A stretch of DNA of 64,000 nt, from NCBI RefSeq assembly GCF_043195105.1, contig NZ_JBAFWO010000003.1; one strand, written 5' to 3'. Positions 44,527 through 52,674 of the stretch are shown here, piece after piece (within the stretch, counting starts at the first letter, position 1; each line of letters starts with the position of its first letter). The notes below the pieces were generated by a model, which saw only the letters and a program-made list of their open reading frames with translations, had not been told where the DNA came from and did no database searches. Source of the DNA: NCEH01 sp002257205. GTDB lineage: Bacteria > Pseudomonadota > Alphaproteobacteria > Rhizobiales > Xanthobacteraceae. The translations under genes and the position numbers were made by a program.

Positions 44527-45132
44527 ATGAATGGACTGGAAAAGATCGCGCTGCTTATTGATGGCGCCAATCTCTATTCAGCGACGAAGGCTCTTGGTTT
44601 CGACATCGACTATAAGCGCCTCTTGAAGGAATTTCAGTCGCGCGGATATCTCCTGCGTGCATTTTATTATACGACCTTGATCGAAGATCAGGAATATTCT
44701 TCCATCCGGCCGCTGCTGGATTGGCTCGACTATAATGGCTATTCCGTCGTCACAAAGCTGGCACGCGAATTCACGGACTCCCAGGGCCGCCGCCGGGTGC
44801 GCGGGAACATGGACATCGAAATCGCCGTGGACGCGATGGAACTCGCCGGCCATGTCGATCATATCGTGCTGTTTTCCGGCGACGGGGATTTCCGCTCCCT
44901 GGTCGAAGCCTTGCAGCGCAAGGGCATTCGGGTCAGCGTCGTGTCCACCGTCTCCACCCAGCCGCCCCTGATCTCGGACGAATTGCGGCGGCAGGCCGAT
45001 ATTTTCCTGGATCTCGTGGACCTGCAATCGAAGATCGGCCGCGATCCCGCCGAGCGGCAGGGGCGCATGCATGAAACGCCCCGGTTCCTGGAGCGGCGCG
45101 GCTCCCCCCTGCCCGACGCAGAAGAGCCCTGA
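44527..45132 (+). CDS. NYN domain protein (LabA/DUF88 family, predicted RNase)
   Basis: A 201-residue protein of the PIN-like NYN family, predicted metal-dependent nucleases acting on RNA. The acidic active-site positions are all present: LLIDGANLY at about residue 10, GNMDIEIAVDAMELA in the middle and LFSGDGDFRSLVEAL near 118. Fold and spacing match LabA/DUF88 proteins. The C-terminal 40 residues are polar. Six bases separate it from the uracil-DNA glycosylase gene, so they share a transcript; this pair with rpoZ upstream in divergent orientation is common in Rhizobiales. Its RNA target is unknown. Confidence 0.9.
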   Translation: MNGLEKIALLIDGANLYSATKALGFDIDYKRLLKEFQSRGYLLRAFYYTTLIEDQEYSSIRPLLDWLDYNGYSVVTKLAREFTDSQGRRRVRGNMDIEIAVDAMELAGHVDHIVLFSGDGDFRSLVEALQRKGIRVSVVSTVSTQPPLISDELRRQADIFLDLVDLQSKIGRDPAERQGRMHETPRFLERRGSPLPDAEEP

Positions 45133-45138
45133 TCCTGC

Positions 45139-45783
45139 ATGGAACGCCAGCCGGGGCATGATTGCCCCCTGTGCCCGCGCCTCGCGGCGTTTCGCGATCA
45201 ATGGCGCGCGGCCGAGCCCTCCTGGTTCAACGGCCCGGTGCCCGGCTTCGGCCCGCACGATGCCCGGCTTCTGATCGTCGGCCTTGCGCCCGGCCTGCGC
45301 GGCGCGAACCGCACCGGGCGCCCGTTCACCGGCGATTTCGCCGGCGACCTGCTCTATCAGACCTTGCTGGATTTCGGCTTCGCCACGGGCACTTACGGGG
45401 CGCGCCCCGACGACGGGCTAAACTTGCGCGATGCCCGCATCGTCAATGCGGTGCGCTGCGTGCCGCCGGAGAACAAGCCCACCACGCAGGAAATTCGCAC
45501 CTGCCGGCCGTTCCTCCATTCCGCCATCGCGGCCATGCCGAACCTGAAGGCGATCATCGCGCTCGGCAAGATCGGCCATGATTCGACCGTCGCCGCGCTC
45601 GGCGAAAAAATGTCGCGCGTGAAGTTCGGCCATGGCGCGCAGGCGCAGATCGGCCCCCTGCGCCTGTTCGGCAGCTATCATTGCTCGCGCTACAACACCA
45701 ATACGGGCGTATTGACGCCGGCCATGTTCGCCGACGTCTTCCGCGCGGCAAGGTCTTATCTGGCGAGCGCCGAGATTTCCTAG
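45139..45783 (+). CDS. uracil-DNA glycosylase, family 5 (UDGb)
   Basis: A 214-residue iron-sulphur DNA repair glycosylase that removes uracil and some other deaminated bases. Motif A reads GLAPGLRGANRTGRPFTGD, in which the usual catalytic polar residue of family 4 is replaced by Ala, as in family 5 (UDGb), and motif C reads HCSRYNTNTGVLT. Cysteines in HDCPLCPRL, AVRCVPP and TCRPFL are placed for the 4Fe-4S cluster. It is six bases after the NYN gene. Its stop codon shares CTAG with that of the convergent peroxiredoxin gene. Confidence 0.9.
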   Translation: MERQPGHDCPLCPRLAAFRDQWRAAEPSWFNGPVPGFGPHDARLLIVGLAPGLRGANRTGRPFTGDFAGDLLYQTLLDFGFATGTYGARPDDGLNLRDARIVNAVRCVPPENKPTTQEIRTCRPFLHSAIAAMPNLKAIIALGKIGHDSTVAALGEKMSRVKFGHGAQAQIGPLRLFGSYHCSRYNTNTGVLTPAMFADVFRAARSYLASAEIS

Positions 45784-46346
45784 CTGGAAACGTGACGTCG
45801 CAGGAATTCGAGCACGTTGCCGGCGTTCTCATGGGGCGGGAATACCGGGTAGAAGACGTGTTCCACCACGCCGTCCTCGATGATCAGGGTGATGCGCTTC
45901 AGCAGCACCTTGCCGTCCACCGTGAAGGTTGGCATGTCCACCGCGCGGGTGAATTCCAGCGCGTGGTCCGACAGCAGCGGAAACGGCAGATGGAGCCGCT
46001 CGGCGACTTCGCGCTGGTAGTCGGTATCCTGGGTGGAGAGGCCGAACACATGGTGCGCCCCCACCTCGATCAATTGCTCGAAATGGTCGCGGAAGGCGCA
46101 GCTCTGCGGGGTGCAGCCGCGCGCGCCGGGAATTTCGTCCCACCCTTCCGGGTTCGGCGTATCCGGCTGGCCGGTGCGCGGATAGCAATAGACCACGATG
46201 CGCCCGGACAGGGAGGAGAGATCCACCCGCCGCCCGTCGGTGGCCGGAAGCGGGATGATCGGCAGTTCCAGGCCCGGCAGATGGCTTGCCTTGCCATCAT
46301 CCTCGGGGGCGGGAAGGTTTTCGGGAAGTTCGCTCCAGTCGGCCAC
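45780..46346 (-). CDS. peroxiredoxin (BCP/PrxQ-like)
   Basis: A peroxiredoxin of about 188 residues. The thioredoxin fold has RIVVYCYPRTGQPDTPNPEGWDE, and the active site GARGCTPQSCAFRD, with peroxidatic Cys78 and a second cysteine five residues on (Cys83), the CxxxxC arrangement of PrxQ/BCP. The start is uncertain: I choose a GTG at 46346 because AGGGA lies seven bases before it; an ATG at 46409 would add 21 residues with no ribosome site. It overlaps the uracil-DNA glycosylase stop by four bases, in convergent orientation. Confidence 0.85.
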   Translation of the reverse strand: MADWSELPENLPAPEDDGKASHLPGLELPIIPLPATDGRRVDLSSLSGRIVVYCYPRTGQPDTPNPEGWDEIPGARGCTPQSCAFRDHFEQLIEVGAHHVFGLSTQDTDYQREVAERLHLPFPLLSDHALEFTRAVDMPTFTVDGKVLLKRITLIIEDGVVEHVFYPVFPPHENAGNVLEFLRRHVSS

Positions 46347-46462
46347 GGCTGCGTCCCTGTCTTGCCCGGAGCAAGGATTGCCTGGCCCCGGCGTGTTGAT
46401 TGGCCCCATCCTAGCAAAGCCACGGCCGCGATACAGCTGCGGCGCGGACCTGCCCGCCCAGC

Positions 46463-46942
46463 CTAACCGCGATCGCGCAGGAGGCGGGCCTTGTCGCGGC
46501 CCCAGTCGCGTTCCTTCACCGCCTCGCGCTTGTCGTGGGTCTTGCGGCCCTTGCCGATCGCGACCTCGACCTTGGCGCGGCCCTGCTCGTTGAAATAGAT
46601 CTTCATAGCCACGATGGTCATGCCCTCGCGCTCCACCGCCTGGGCAAGCTTGCCGATCTGGCGCTTGTGCATCAGCAGCTTGCGGGGGCGGCGGGTCTCG
46701 TGGTTGAAGCGGTTGGCTTCCAGATATTCGGGAATATAGGCGTTGTAGAGCCACAATTCCCCGTTCTTGGCGGCGGCATAGCTCTCGCCGATGGTGGCCT
46801 TGCCGCTGCGCAGGCTCTTGACCTCGGTGCCGGTGAGCATGATTCCGGCCTCGAAGACCTCGCCGATCTCATAATCGAAGCGGGCACGCCGATTGTCGGC
46901 GACCACTTTGCGCGGCAGTTCTTTCTTCTTTTTTTCTGACAT
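46463..46942 (-). CDS. smpB: SsrA-binding protein
   Basis: A 159-residue SmpB, which carries tmRNA to stalled ribosomes. Seen are VVADNRRARFDYEIGEVFEAGIMLTGTEVKSLR, YIPEYLEANRFNHETRRPRKLLMHK and IYFNEQGRAKVEVAIGKG, and the basic C-terminal tail KTHDKREAVKERDWGRDKARLLRD that enters the mRNA path. It is 60 bases downstream of dapA, a conserved neighbour order. The ssrA gene itself is not in the window. Confidence 0.97.
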   Translation of the reverse strand: MSEKKKKELPRKVVADNRRARFDYEIGEVFEAGIMLTGTEVKSLRSGKATIGESYAAAKNGELWLYNAYIPEYLEANRFNHETRRPRKLLMHKRQIGKLAQAVEREGMTIVAMKIYFNEQGRAKVEVAIGKGRKTHDKREAVKERDWGRDKARLLRDRG

Positions 46943-47002
46943 TTGCTTTTGGGGACGGCGGCGGAAGAGCGAACCTCTTCCGCCGCGCGCTGTCCCTCAA
47001 CC

Positions 47003-47902
47003 TCAGTTCAGGAGGCCCGCGTGGGCCATCGCGCTGCGCACGACCGCACGGGTGGTTTCGGAGACCGGCACCATGGGCAGGCGCACGTCCTCGGCCATCT
47101 TGCCGAGCAGCGAGAGCGCGAACTTGGTCGGCGCCGGATTGGTCTCGACAAACAGAGCGGTGTGCAGGGGAAACAATTTGTCCTGCAACGCCAGGGCGGC
47201 CTTGAAGTCGCCCGCGATACAGGCGCCCATCAGCTCGGAGGAGAGACGCGGCGCCACGTTGGAGGCCACCGAAATGCAGCCGTGGCCGCCATGGGCCATG
47301 AAGCCCAGCGCGGTCGCGTCCTCGCCCGAGAACTGGATGAAATCCGCCCCGAGGGTCAGGCGCTGCTGGGACACGCGCGCCAGATTGGCGGTGGCATCCT
47401 TCACGCCGACGATGTTCTTCAGCTCATACAGCCGCGCCATGGTCTCGACCGACATGTCGATCACCGAGCGGCTCGGAATATTATAGATGAAGATCGGCAG
47501 GCCCACCGCGTCATTGATCGCCTTGAAGTGCTGGAACAGGCCCTCTTGCGTGGGCTTATTGTAGTAAGGCGTCACCACCAGCAAGGCGTCGGCGCCCACC
47601 TTCTCGGCGTGGCGCGAGAATTCGACCGCGCTCTCGGTGGAATTGGAGCCGGTACCGGCCAGGACCGGGACGCGTCCCTTCGCCTGCTCGACGCAGATCT
47701 CGATCACGCGATTGTGTTCCGCGTGGCTGACCGTCGGGCTCTCGCCCGTGGTGCCGACTGGAACCAGGCCGTCGATGCCTTCGGCGATCTGCCAATCGAC
47801 GAAGTCGCGGAACGCTTTTTCATCCAGCGCACCATCCCGGAAAGGAGTGACCAGGGCCGTGAACTGACCCCGGAAGTGCGGCAGGGACGAAGAGGAGGAC
47901 AT
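47003..47902 (-). CDS. dapA: 4-hydroxy-tetrahydrodipicolinate synthase
   Basis: A 299-residue TIM-barrel aldolase condensing pyruvate with aspartate semialdehyde in lysine and diaminopimelate synthesis. Motifs are GQFTALVTPFRDG, VGTTGESPTVSHAEH, YYNKPTQEGLFQHF, IYNIPSRSVIDMS and the Schiff-base lysine in NIVGVKDATAN. The start at 47902 has AAGG eight bases before it; a GTG eight codons upstream is less likely. It leads into smpB. Confidence 0.96.
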   Translation of the reverse strand: MSSSSSLPHFRGQFTALVTPFRDGALDEKAFRDFVDWQIAEGIDGLVPVGTTGESPTVSHAEHNRVIEICVEQAKGRVPVLAGTGSNSTESAVEFSRHAEKVGADALLVVTPYYNKPTQEGLFQHFKAINDAVGLPIFIYNIPSRSVIDMSVETMARLYELKNIVGVKDATANLARVSQQRLTLGADFIQFSGEDATALGFMAHGGHGCISVASNVAPRLSSELMGACIAGDFKAALALQDKLFPLHTALFVETNPAPTKFALSLLGKMAEDVRLPMVPVSETTRAVVRSAMAHAGLLN

Positions 47903-48180
47903 GGCAGGTGCCTTGTTGTGAATCACGATTCGCGCACACCTGATTTCGGCGGGCGGATCGCATCAGATAAACTGTTGCGAGCCGGCCGGAAAGGGTTGCG
48001 CGGGCTTCGGCCCTCGTTTTGCCGGTTTCGTGAGGCTGGTGGGCGCGTGAAATTTGCGGCGGGGGCTGCTTAGCATTTCGTCAAGGCACATGGCGAACAA
48101 TAGGGCGGAACATCCGGCCTCGAACACGGTCGCACGGCAACAGGCTCGCCCGAGCCCCAGCCAGGACGTGAGGAACGAAT

Positions 48181-50382
48181 ATGTCGCCTGCCCACCGCCT
48201 GATCTCCCGCACCGCCCTGGCGATCGCGCTCGCCTGGACCGCGCCGGTGATGGCCGCATCCGACACCACCGATTCGCCGCACCCCAAGCCCGCGAAGAGC
48301 GCACCCGCCAAGCCGACGGCGAAGCCGGCCGCAGCCAAATCGGACCCCAAGAAGACAGACTCCAAGAAAACCGAAGCCAAGAAAACAGACTCTAAGAAGA
48401 CCGCCGCCAAACCCCATGCCAAGCCGGCGAGCGCCGCGCGCACCTCCGCGTCCGCTGGCGCGCCGGCGGTTTCGCTCTCGGGCGAGCTTGGCCAGCTGCG
48501 CTCGGCCGTCACCGCCGCCAAGAACGGGCAGGGCACCCAGGCCCTCGCCATGGCGCGGGACTTGAACGATCCGGTGGCCCGCAGCCTTGTGACCTGGCTG
48601 GTCATCCGCAATGCGCCGAACGACATCGGCTTCGACGGCATCAACGCCTTTCTCAAGGACAAGCCCGGCTGGCCAACCCAGAGCACGTTGCGCCGACGCG
48701 CGGAACGGATGCTGCTGGTGGAAAATCGCAGTCCCGACGTGATCCGCGCCTTCTTCTCGCAGGCCGACCCGCTTTCGGGCGAAGGCAAGATCGCGCTCGC
48801 GCGCGCCTTCGCCGCCTCGGGGGACCGCACCACCACGGCCGCCTTGGTGCGCGAGGCGTGGCGCGAGGATGATCTGAGCGAATCGGTCGAAAAGACGGTC
48901 ATGACCGAATTCGGCACCTTGCTCACCCGTGCCGACCATAAGGCGCGCGCCGACACCTTCAGCTACAAGCCGGATACCGACCGCGCCATGCGCGCCGCTG
49001 CCCGCGCGGGCAGCGATGTGGTGGCCCTCACCCAGGCCCGCCTCGCCATCGCCCGCAAGGACCCGAACGGCGCCAAGCTGCTGGCGGCGGTGCCGTTCAC
49101 GCTCGGCAACGATCCGGCCTATCTGTTTGCCAAGTCCCAGCTCGCCCGACGTGCGGATCGTCCCGCCGAGGCCGCCCAGGCGCTGCTGAGCGCGCCCGAC
49201 ACCCGCGCCGCCGTGGGCGATGCGGACGAATGGTGGATCGAGCGCCGCCTCGTGGCGCGCGAGCTGCTCGACAATGGGGATTTCAAGACCGCCTATCGTG
49301 TCGCCGCCCATGGGGCGACGCCGACCGCCGACAATTACCGCGCCGAAGAGGAATTCACCGCCGGCTGGATCGCGCTGCGCTTCCTGAAAGACCCGCGCAC
49401 CGCCGCCCAGCATTTCGCCCGCATGGAGCACGAGCAGAAGCACCCGATCACGCTTGCCCGCGCCGCCTATTGGCAGGGCCGGGCGGCGGAGGCCATGGGC
49501 GATACCGGCACCGCCCGCGCCCGCTATGAATCAGCGGCCCGCTTCAGCACCACCTATTATGGGCAGATGTCCCGCGCCCGCCTCGGCCTGCCGCCGGTGG
49601 CGCTGCGCCGCCAGCCGGAAGGCTCCGCCCATGCCCGCGCCACCTTCGACCGCATCGAGCCGGTGCGCGCCATCCGCCTGCTCTATGCCATCGGCGAGCG
49701 CGATATTCCGCTGACGATCTATTACGACCTCGCCTGGCGGATGGAGGATTCCACCCATCTCGCCATGGTGGCGGAGCTGGCGCAGGCCAATAACGACACG
49801 CGCGGCGTCATGGTGGTGGGCAAGGAAGGCTCGGCGGAGGGCCATCCCCTCGATGTCGCCTCTTTCCCGACGTTTGGCCTGCCCTCTTATACCTCCATCG
49901 GCAATCCGGTGGACAAGGCGGTGATTTATGCGGTGGCCCGGCAGGAGAGCCAGTTCAACCCGCGCACGCTCTCCAGCGCCAAGGCCATGGGCTATATGCA
50001 GGTGACGCCCGCCGCCGGCCGCGAGGTGTCCAAGCAGACCGGCGCGCCCTATAGCGAGGCGCGGCTGATGAGCGACCAGTCCTACAATGTCCAGTTCGGT
50101 GCGGCCGAGCTTGGCGAGCTGGTGAGCAATTATGGCGGCAATTATGTGCTGGTGTTCGCCGCCTATAATGCCGGGCGCGGCAGCGTGCGCAAATGGATCG
50201 AGCGCTATGGCGATCCGCGCGACCCGGACGTGGACGTGGTGGACTGGGTGGAGTGCATTCCCTACTCCGAGACCCGCAATTACGTGCAGCGGGTGATGGA
50301 GAATTACCAAGTCTACAAGCAGCGCTTCGGCGGCGCCGCCCGGCCCCAGCTGGAGGCGGATCTGCGCGGCACGACACGCTGA
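48181..50382 (+). CDS. slt: soluble lytic murein transglycosylase
   Basis: A 733-residue periplasmic enzyme that cleaves peptidoglycan to 1,6-anhydro products. It has a signal peptide (residues 1-26), a Lys/Pro/Ala-rich linker to about residue 95 with repeats of the type SKKTEAKKTDSKKT, a long alpha-helical ring region, and the C-terminal lysozyme-like domain with ARQESQFNPRTLSSAKAMGYMQ, in which Glu in the ESQF motif is catalytic, and FAAYNAGRGSVRKW. The size is near E. coli Slt70 plus the linker. It diverges from dapA. The symbol reflects the family, not proven orthology. Confidence 0.93.
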   Translation: MSPAHRLISRTALAIALAWTAPVMAASDTTDSPHPKPAKSAPAKPTAKPAAAKSDPKKTDSKKTEAKKTDSKKTAAKPHAKPASAARTSASAGAPAVSLSGELGQLRSAVTAAKNGQGTQALAMARDLNDPVARSLVTWLVIRNAPNDIGFDGINAFLKDKPGWPTQSTLRRRAERMLLVENRSPDVIRAFFSQADPLSGEGKIALARAFAASGDRTTTAALVREAWREDDLSESVEKTVMTEFGTLLTRADHKARADTFSYKPDTDRAMRAAARAGSDVVALTQARLAIARKDPNGAKLLAAVPFTLGNDPAYLFAKSQLARRADRPAEAAQALLSAPDTRAAVGDADEWWIERRLVARELLDNGDFKTAYRVAAHGATPTADNYRAEEEFTAGWIALRFLKDPRTAAQHFARMEHEQKHPITLARAAYWQGRAAEAMGDTGTARARYESAARFSTTYYGQMSRARLGLPPVALRRQPEGSAHARATFDRIEPVRAIRLLYAIGERDIPLTIYYDLAWRMEDSTHLAMVAELAQANNDTRGVMVVGKEGSAEGHPLDVASFPTFGLPSYTSIGNPVDKAVIYAVARQESQFNPRTLSSAKAMGYMQVTPAAGREVSKQTGAPYSEARLMSDQSYNVQFGAAELGELVSNYGGNYVLVFAAYNAGRGSVRKWIERYGDPRDPDVDVVDWVECIPYSETRNYVQRVMENYQVYKQRFGGAARPQLEADLRGTTR

Positions 50383-50522
50383 ACGAGGGCAGAAGGGGAA
50401 TCGCCGGGGCGGCGCTGGGTTGACACAATAAAGTGCGGGCGCTCCCCGCAGCGATCGCCTAGAAGCGGGCGCAACGCCCTCCCCTTGCGCCGTCTCCCGG
50501 CGCGATTTCGAGCCATTTTCCC

Positions 50523-51773
50523 ATGACGAAGCGCAACAGCGACCCGGCCCGGCCGGGCGCACCGGCACCCGGCTTCATCGAATTCGTCGCTATTATCGCC
50601 CTCATGATGGGGCTGACCGCCTTCTCCATCGACAATCTGCTGCCCGCCTTCGAGCCCATCCATCATTATTTCGCGGTCGCCAACCCGAACGATCTCCAGC
50701 TCGTCATCTCGGCCTATCTGATCGGGTTTGCGGTGATGCAGATCGTGTTCGGCACGCTGTCGGACGTGTTCGGCCGCAAGAGCATGCTGATGATCGGGCT
50801 GGCGATCTATTGCGCCGGCTGCGTGATCGCTATGACGGCGGACAGCTTCAACACGCTGCTGTTCGCCCGCGCGGTCCAGGGCATGGGCTGCGCGGCCGCC
50901 CGCGTGCTGTCGGTGGCGATCGTGCGCGATCGCTTCCAGGGCCGCGATATGGCACGCGTCATGTCGTTCGCCATGATGGTGTTCCTGGTGGTGCCCATCC
51001 TCGCGCCGGCCGCCGGCGGGGTGATCCTGCTGCTGGGCAATTGGCACGTGATCTTCGGCGCCATGCTCCTGCTGAGCCTCGTGCTCGCCACCTGGTTCGC
51101 GCTGCGCATGCCGGAAACCCTGCATCCGGAATATCGCGTGCCCTTCTCCGTGCGGGCGATCCTCGCCGGCCTGCGGATGACGGTCACGAACCGCCGGGCG
51201 TTCGGCTATGCCAATGCCATGGGCCTGATGCTCGGCTGCCTGATGGGCTATGTGGGCTCCTCGCAGCAGATCTTCGAGACCGAGGTCTACCAGCTCGGCC
51301 GGCTGTTCCCGCTGGCGTTCGCCGCCATCGCCGGCGTGATGTCGGTGGCGTCCTTCATCAATGCCCGCCTGGTGAACCGGATCGGCATGCGGCGGCTGTC
51401 GCATTTCGGGCTCTGCGGCTTCACCGTGGTGGGCGCGTTGCAGGTGGGGGCGGCGCTGGGGTTCGAGGGGCGCCCGCCGGTGCTGCTGTTCTGCGTGCTG
51501 GTGGGCCTCAATCAGGCGCTGTTCGCGCTGACGGTGCCGAATTTCAATTCCATCGCCATGGAGCCGCTCGGCGCGGTGGCGGGCACCGCCTCGTCGTTCC
51601 TCGGCTTCTACACGACGCTGATGGGAGCCTTGCTGGGCATGGGCGTGGGCCGCGCGTTCGATGGCACCGTCCTGCCGCTGGGCCTCGGCTATTTCGTGCT
51701 CGGCGCGCTCGCCATGGTGGCGGTGCTGTGGGCCGAGCGGTGGCGCCTGTTCGGCAGCACGCCCGGCCATTAG
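50523..51773 (+). CDS. MFS exporter, Bcr/CflA family
   Basis: A 416-residue major facilitator exporter with about twelve helices. Signatures are IDNLLPAFEPIHHYFAV, LVISAYLIGFAVMQIVFGTLSD with the motif-A loop VFGRKSMLMIG, and FARAVQGMGCAAARVLSVAIVRDRFQGRDMARVMS, characteristic of the Bcr/CflA drug-resistance branch. Substrates may be antibiotics such as bicyclomycin, sulphonamides or metabolites and cannot be named. It lies 140 bases after slt with its own ribosome site unclear, and probably has its own promoter. Confidence 0.91.
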   Translation: MTKRNSDPARPGAPAPGFIEFVAIIALMMGLTAFSIDNLLPAFEPIHHYFAVANPNDLQLVISAYLIGFAVMQIVFGTLSDVFGRKSMLMIGLAIYCAGCVIAMTADSFNTLLFARAVQGMGCAAARVLSVAIVRDRFQGRDMARVMSFAMMVFLVVPILAPAAGGVILLLGNWHVIFGAMLLLSLVLATWFALRMPETLHPEYRVPFSVRAILAGLRMTVTNRRAFGYANAMGLMLGCLMGYVGSSQQIFETEVYQLGRLFPLAFAAIAGVMSVASFINARLVNRIGMRRLSHFGLCGFTVVGALQVGAALGFEGRPPVLLFCVLVGLNQALFALTVPNFNSIAMEPLGAVAGTASSFLGFYTTLMGALLGMGVGRAFDGTVLPLGLGYFVLGALAMVAVLWAERWRLFGSTPGH

Positions 51774-51840
51774 CGCAGTGCATTTGCAGGGCGCATTGGC
51801 AGAGTGCGCCCGCCCTTTTCCCCGCCAAGGCGGAGAAAGC

Positions 51841-52137
51841 CTACTTGCCGAGTTCCTTCTGGCAATCGGCGATGGTCTTGCCGAGCTTGGCCCGGCTCGC
51901 ATCGGACTCGGTGGTCTCGCGCAGGGTGCAGGCGTCGAGGCTGTCGAAGGCGGTCAGGTTGGCAAGCTTGGCGCCGGTGAAGGCTTCAAGCGTCGCCTGG
52001 CGGTCGTCCGGGCCGAGGCGCTGATATTTCAGCACCGATCCGGGCTTGTCCTGGGCGGGGGTGATGGGGTCGGCGAAAGCCGAGGCTGGCGCGAGGACGA
52101 GCGCGCAAAAGAAGAGGACGGCGACAGGGCGCTGCAC
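51841..52137 (-). CDS. small exported hypothetical protein
   Basis: A 98-residue protein with a clean signal peptide (MQRPVAVLFFCALVLAPAS, cleavage about AFA-DP). The mature part is about 75 residues with two cysteines (DACTL and ADCQKEL) that could pair, and a pattern of charged helices. I do not recognise the family. It converges with the Bcr/CflA gene and lies 25 bases downstream of another small gene on the same strand, so it may be co-transcribed with it and with gor. Confidence 0.7.
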   Translation of the reverse strand: MQRPVAVLFFCALVLAPASAFADPITPAQDKPGSVLKYQRLGPDDRQATLEAFTGAKLANLTAFDSLDACTLRETTESDASRAKLGKTIADCQKELGK

Positions 52138-52162
52138 GTTGGAGCTCCAGGCTGGGGCTGCG

Positions 52163-52555
52163 TTAGGCCTCTATTTGCACCGCTCGGAAATAATCGTCCA
52201 GCATGTCTCTGGGGAAGGCCGGCAGGTTTTCGAGGCCGATGTTCCGCAGCAGCGGTGGCATGGGCACATCCGTCATCACCTCGGCCTCGCGCTTGAGCTG
52301 CCGGGCCGCGCGCAGCACGCTTTGCGACTGGTCGCGGATCACTTCGGCGAGAGTGGCCGCGTCCTCCAGGTCGAACAGCGCAAGCATCACCTGCGGGTCG
52401 GCTTCCATCTGGTGATGGAACACGGTGCGGTAATTATTCGGCAGTGCGCGGATGCCTGGCGCCACACGGGGCGCATCGGCGCGGCGCTGGTCCACACTGG
52501 CGGAAAGCGGGGCGCGGCCCGTGCTGTCCACATCAATCTGGGGAATCTCAGTCAT
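52163..52555 (-). CDS. hypothetical cytoplasmic protein, 130 residues
   Basis: A 130-residue protein of unknown function with no signal or membrane segment and no cysteine. An N-terminal polar stretch precedes a helical region (YRTVFHHQMEADPQVMLALFDLEDAATLAEVIRDQ, then VLRAARQLKREAEVM) and a short DDYFRAVQIEA end. GGAGG lies seven bases upstream of the ATG, which fixes the start; the longer open frame is antisense-free but runs back through gor in a different frame. It starts 119 bases after gor on the same strand. Confidence 0.7.
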   Translation of the reverse strand: MTEIPQIDVDSTGRAPLSASVDQRRADAPRVAPGIRALPNNYRTVFHHQMEADPQVMLALFDLEDAATLAEVIRDQSQSVLRAARQLKREAEVMTDVPMPPLLRNIGLENLPAFPRDMLDDYFRAVQIEA

Positions 52556-52674
52556 CACGCGTCCTCCGGGGGTGCACTGCGGGGTGCCTTGCGGCGATCC
52601 CTCCGGCGCAAATTTCCGCAGGGATCGGGAAGACAACGCGCCGATGCGCCGTCCGGTTCGCCCGGCGCGCCGGT

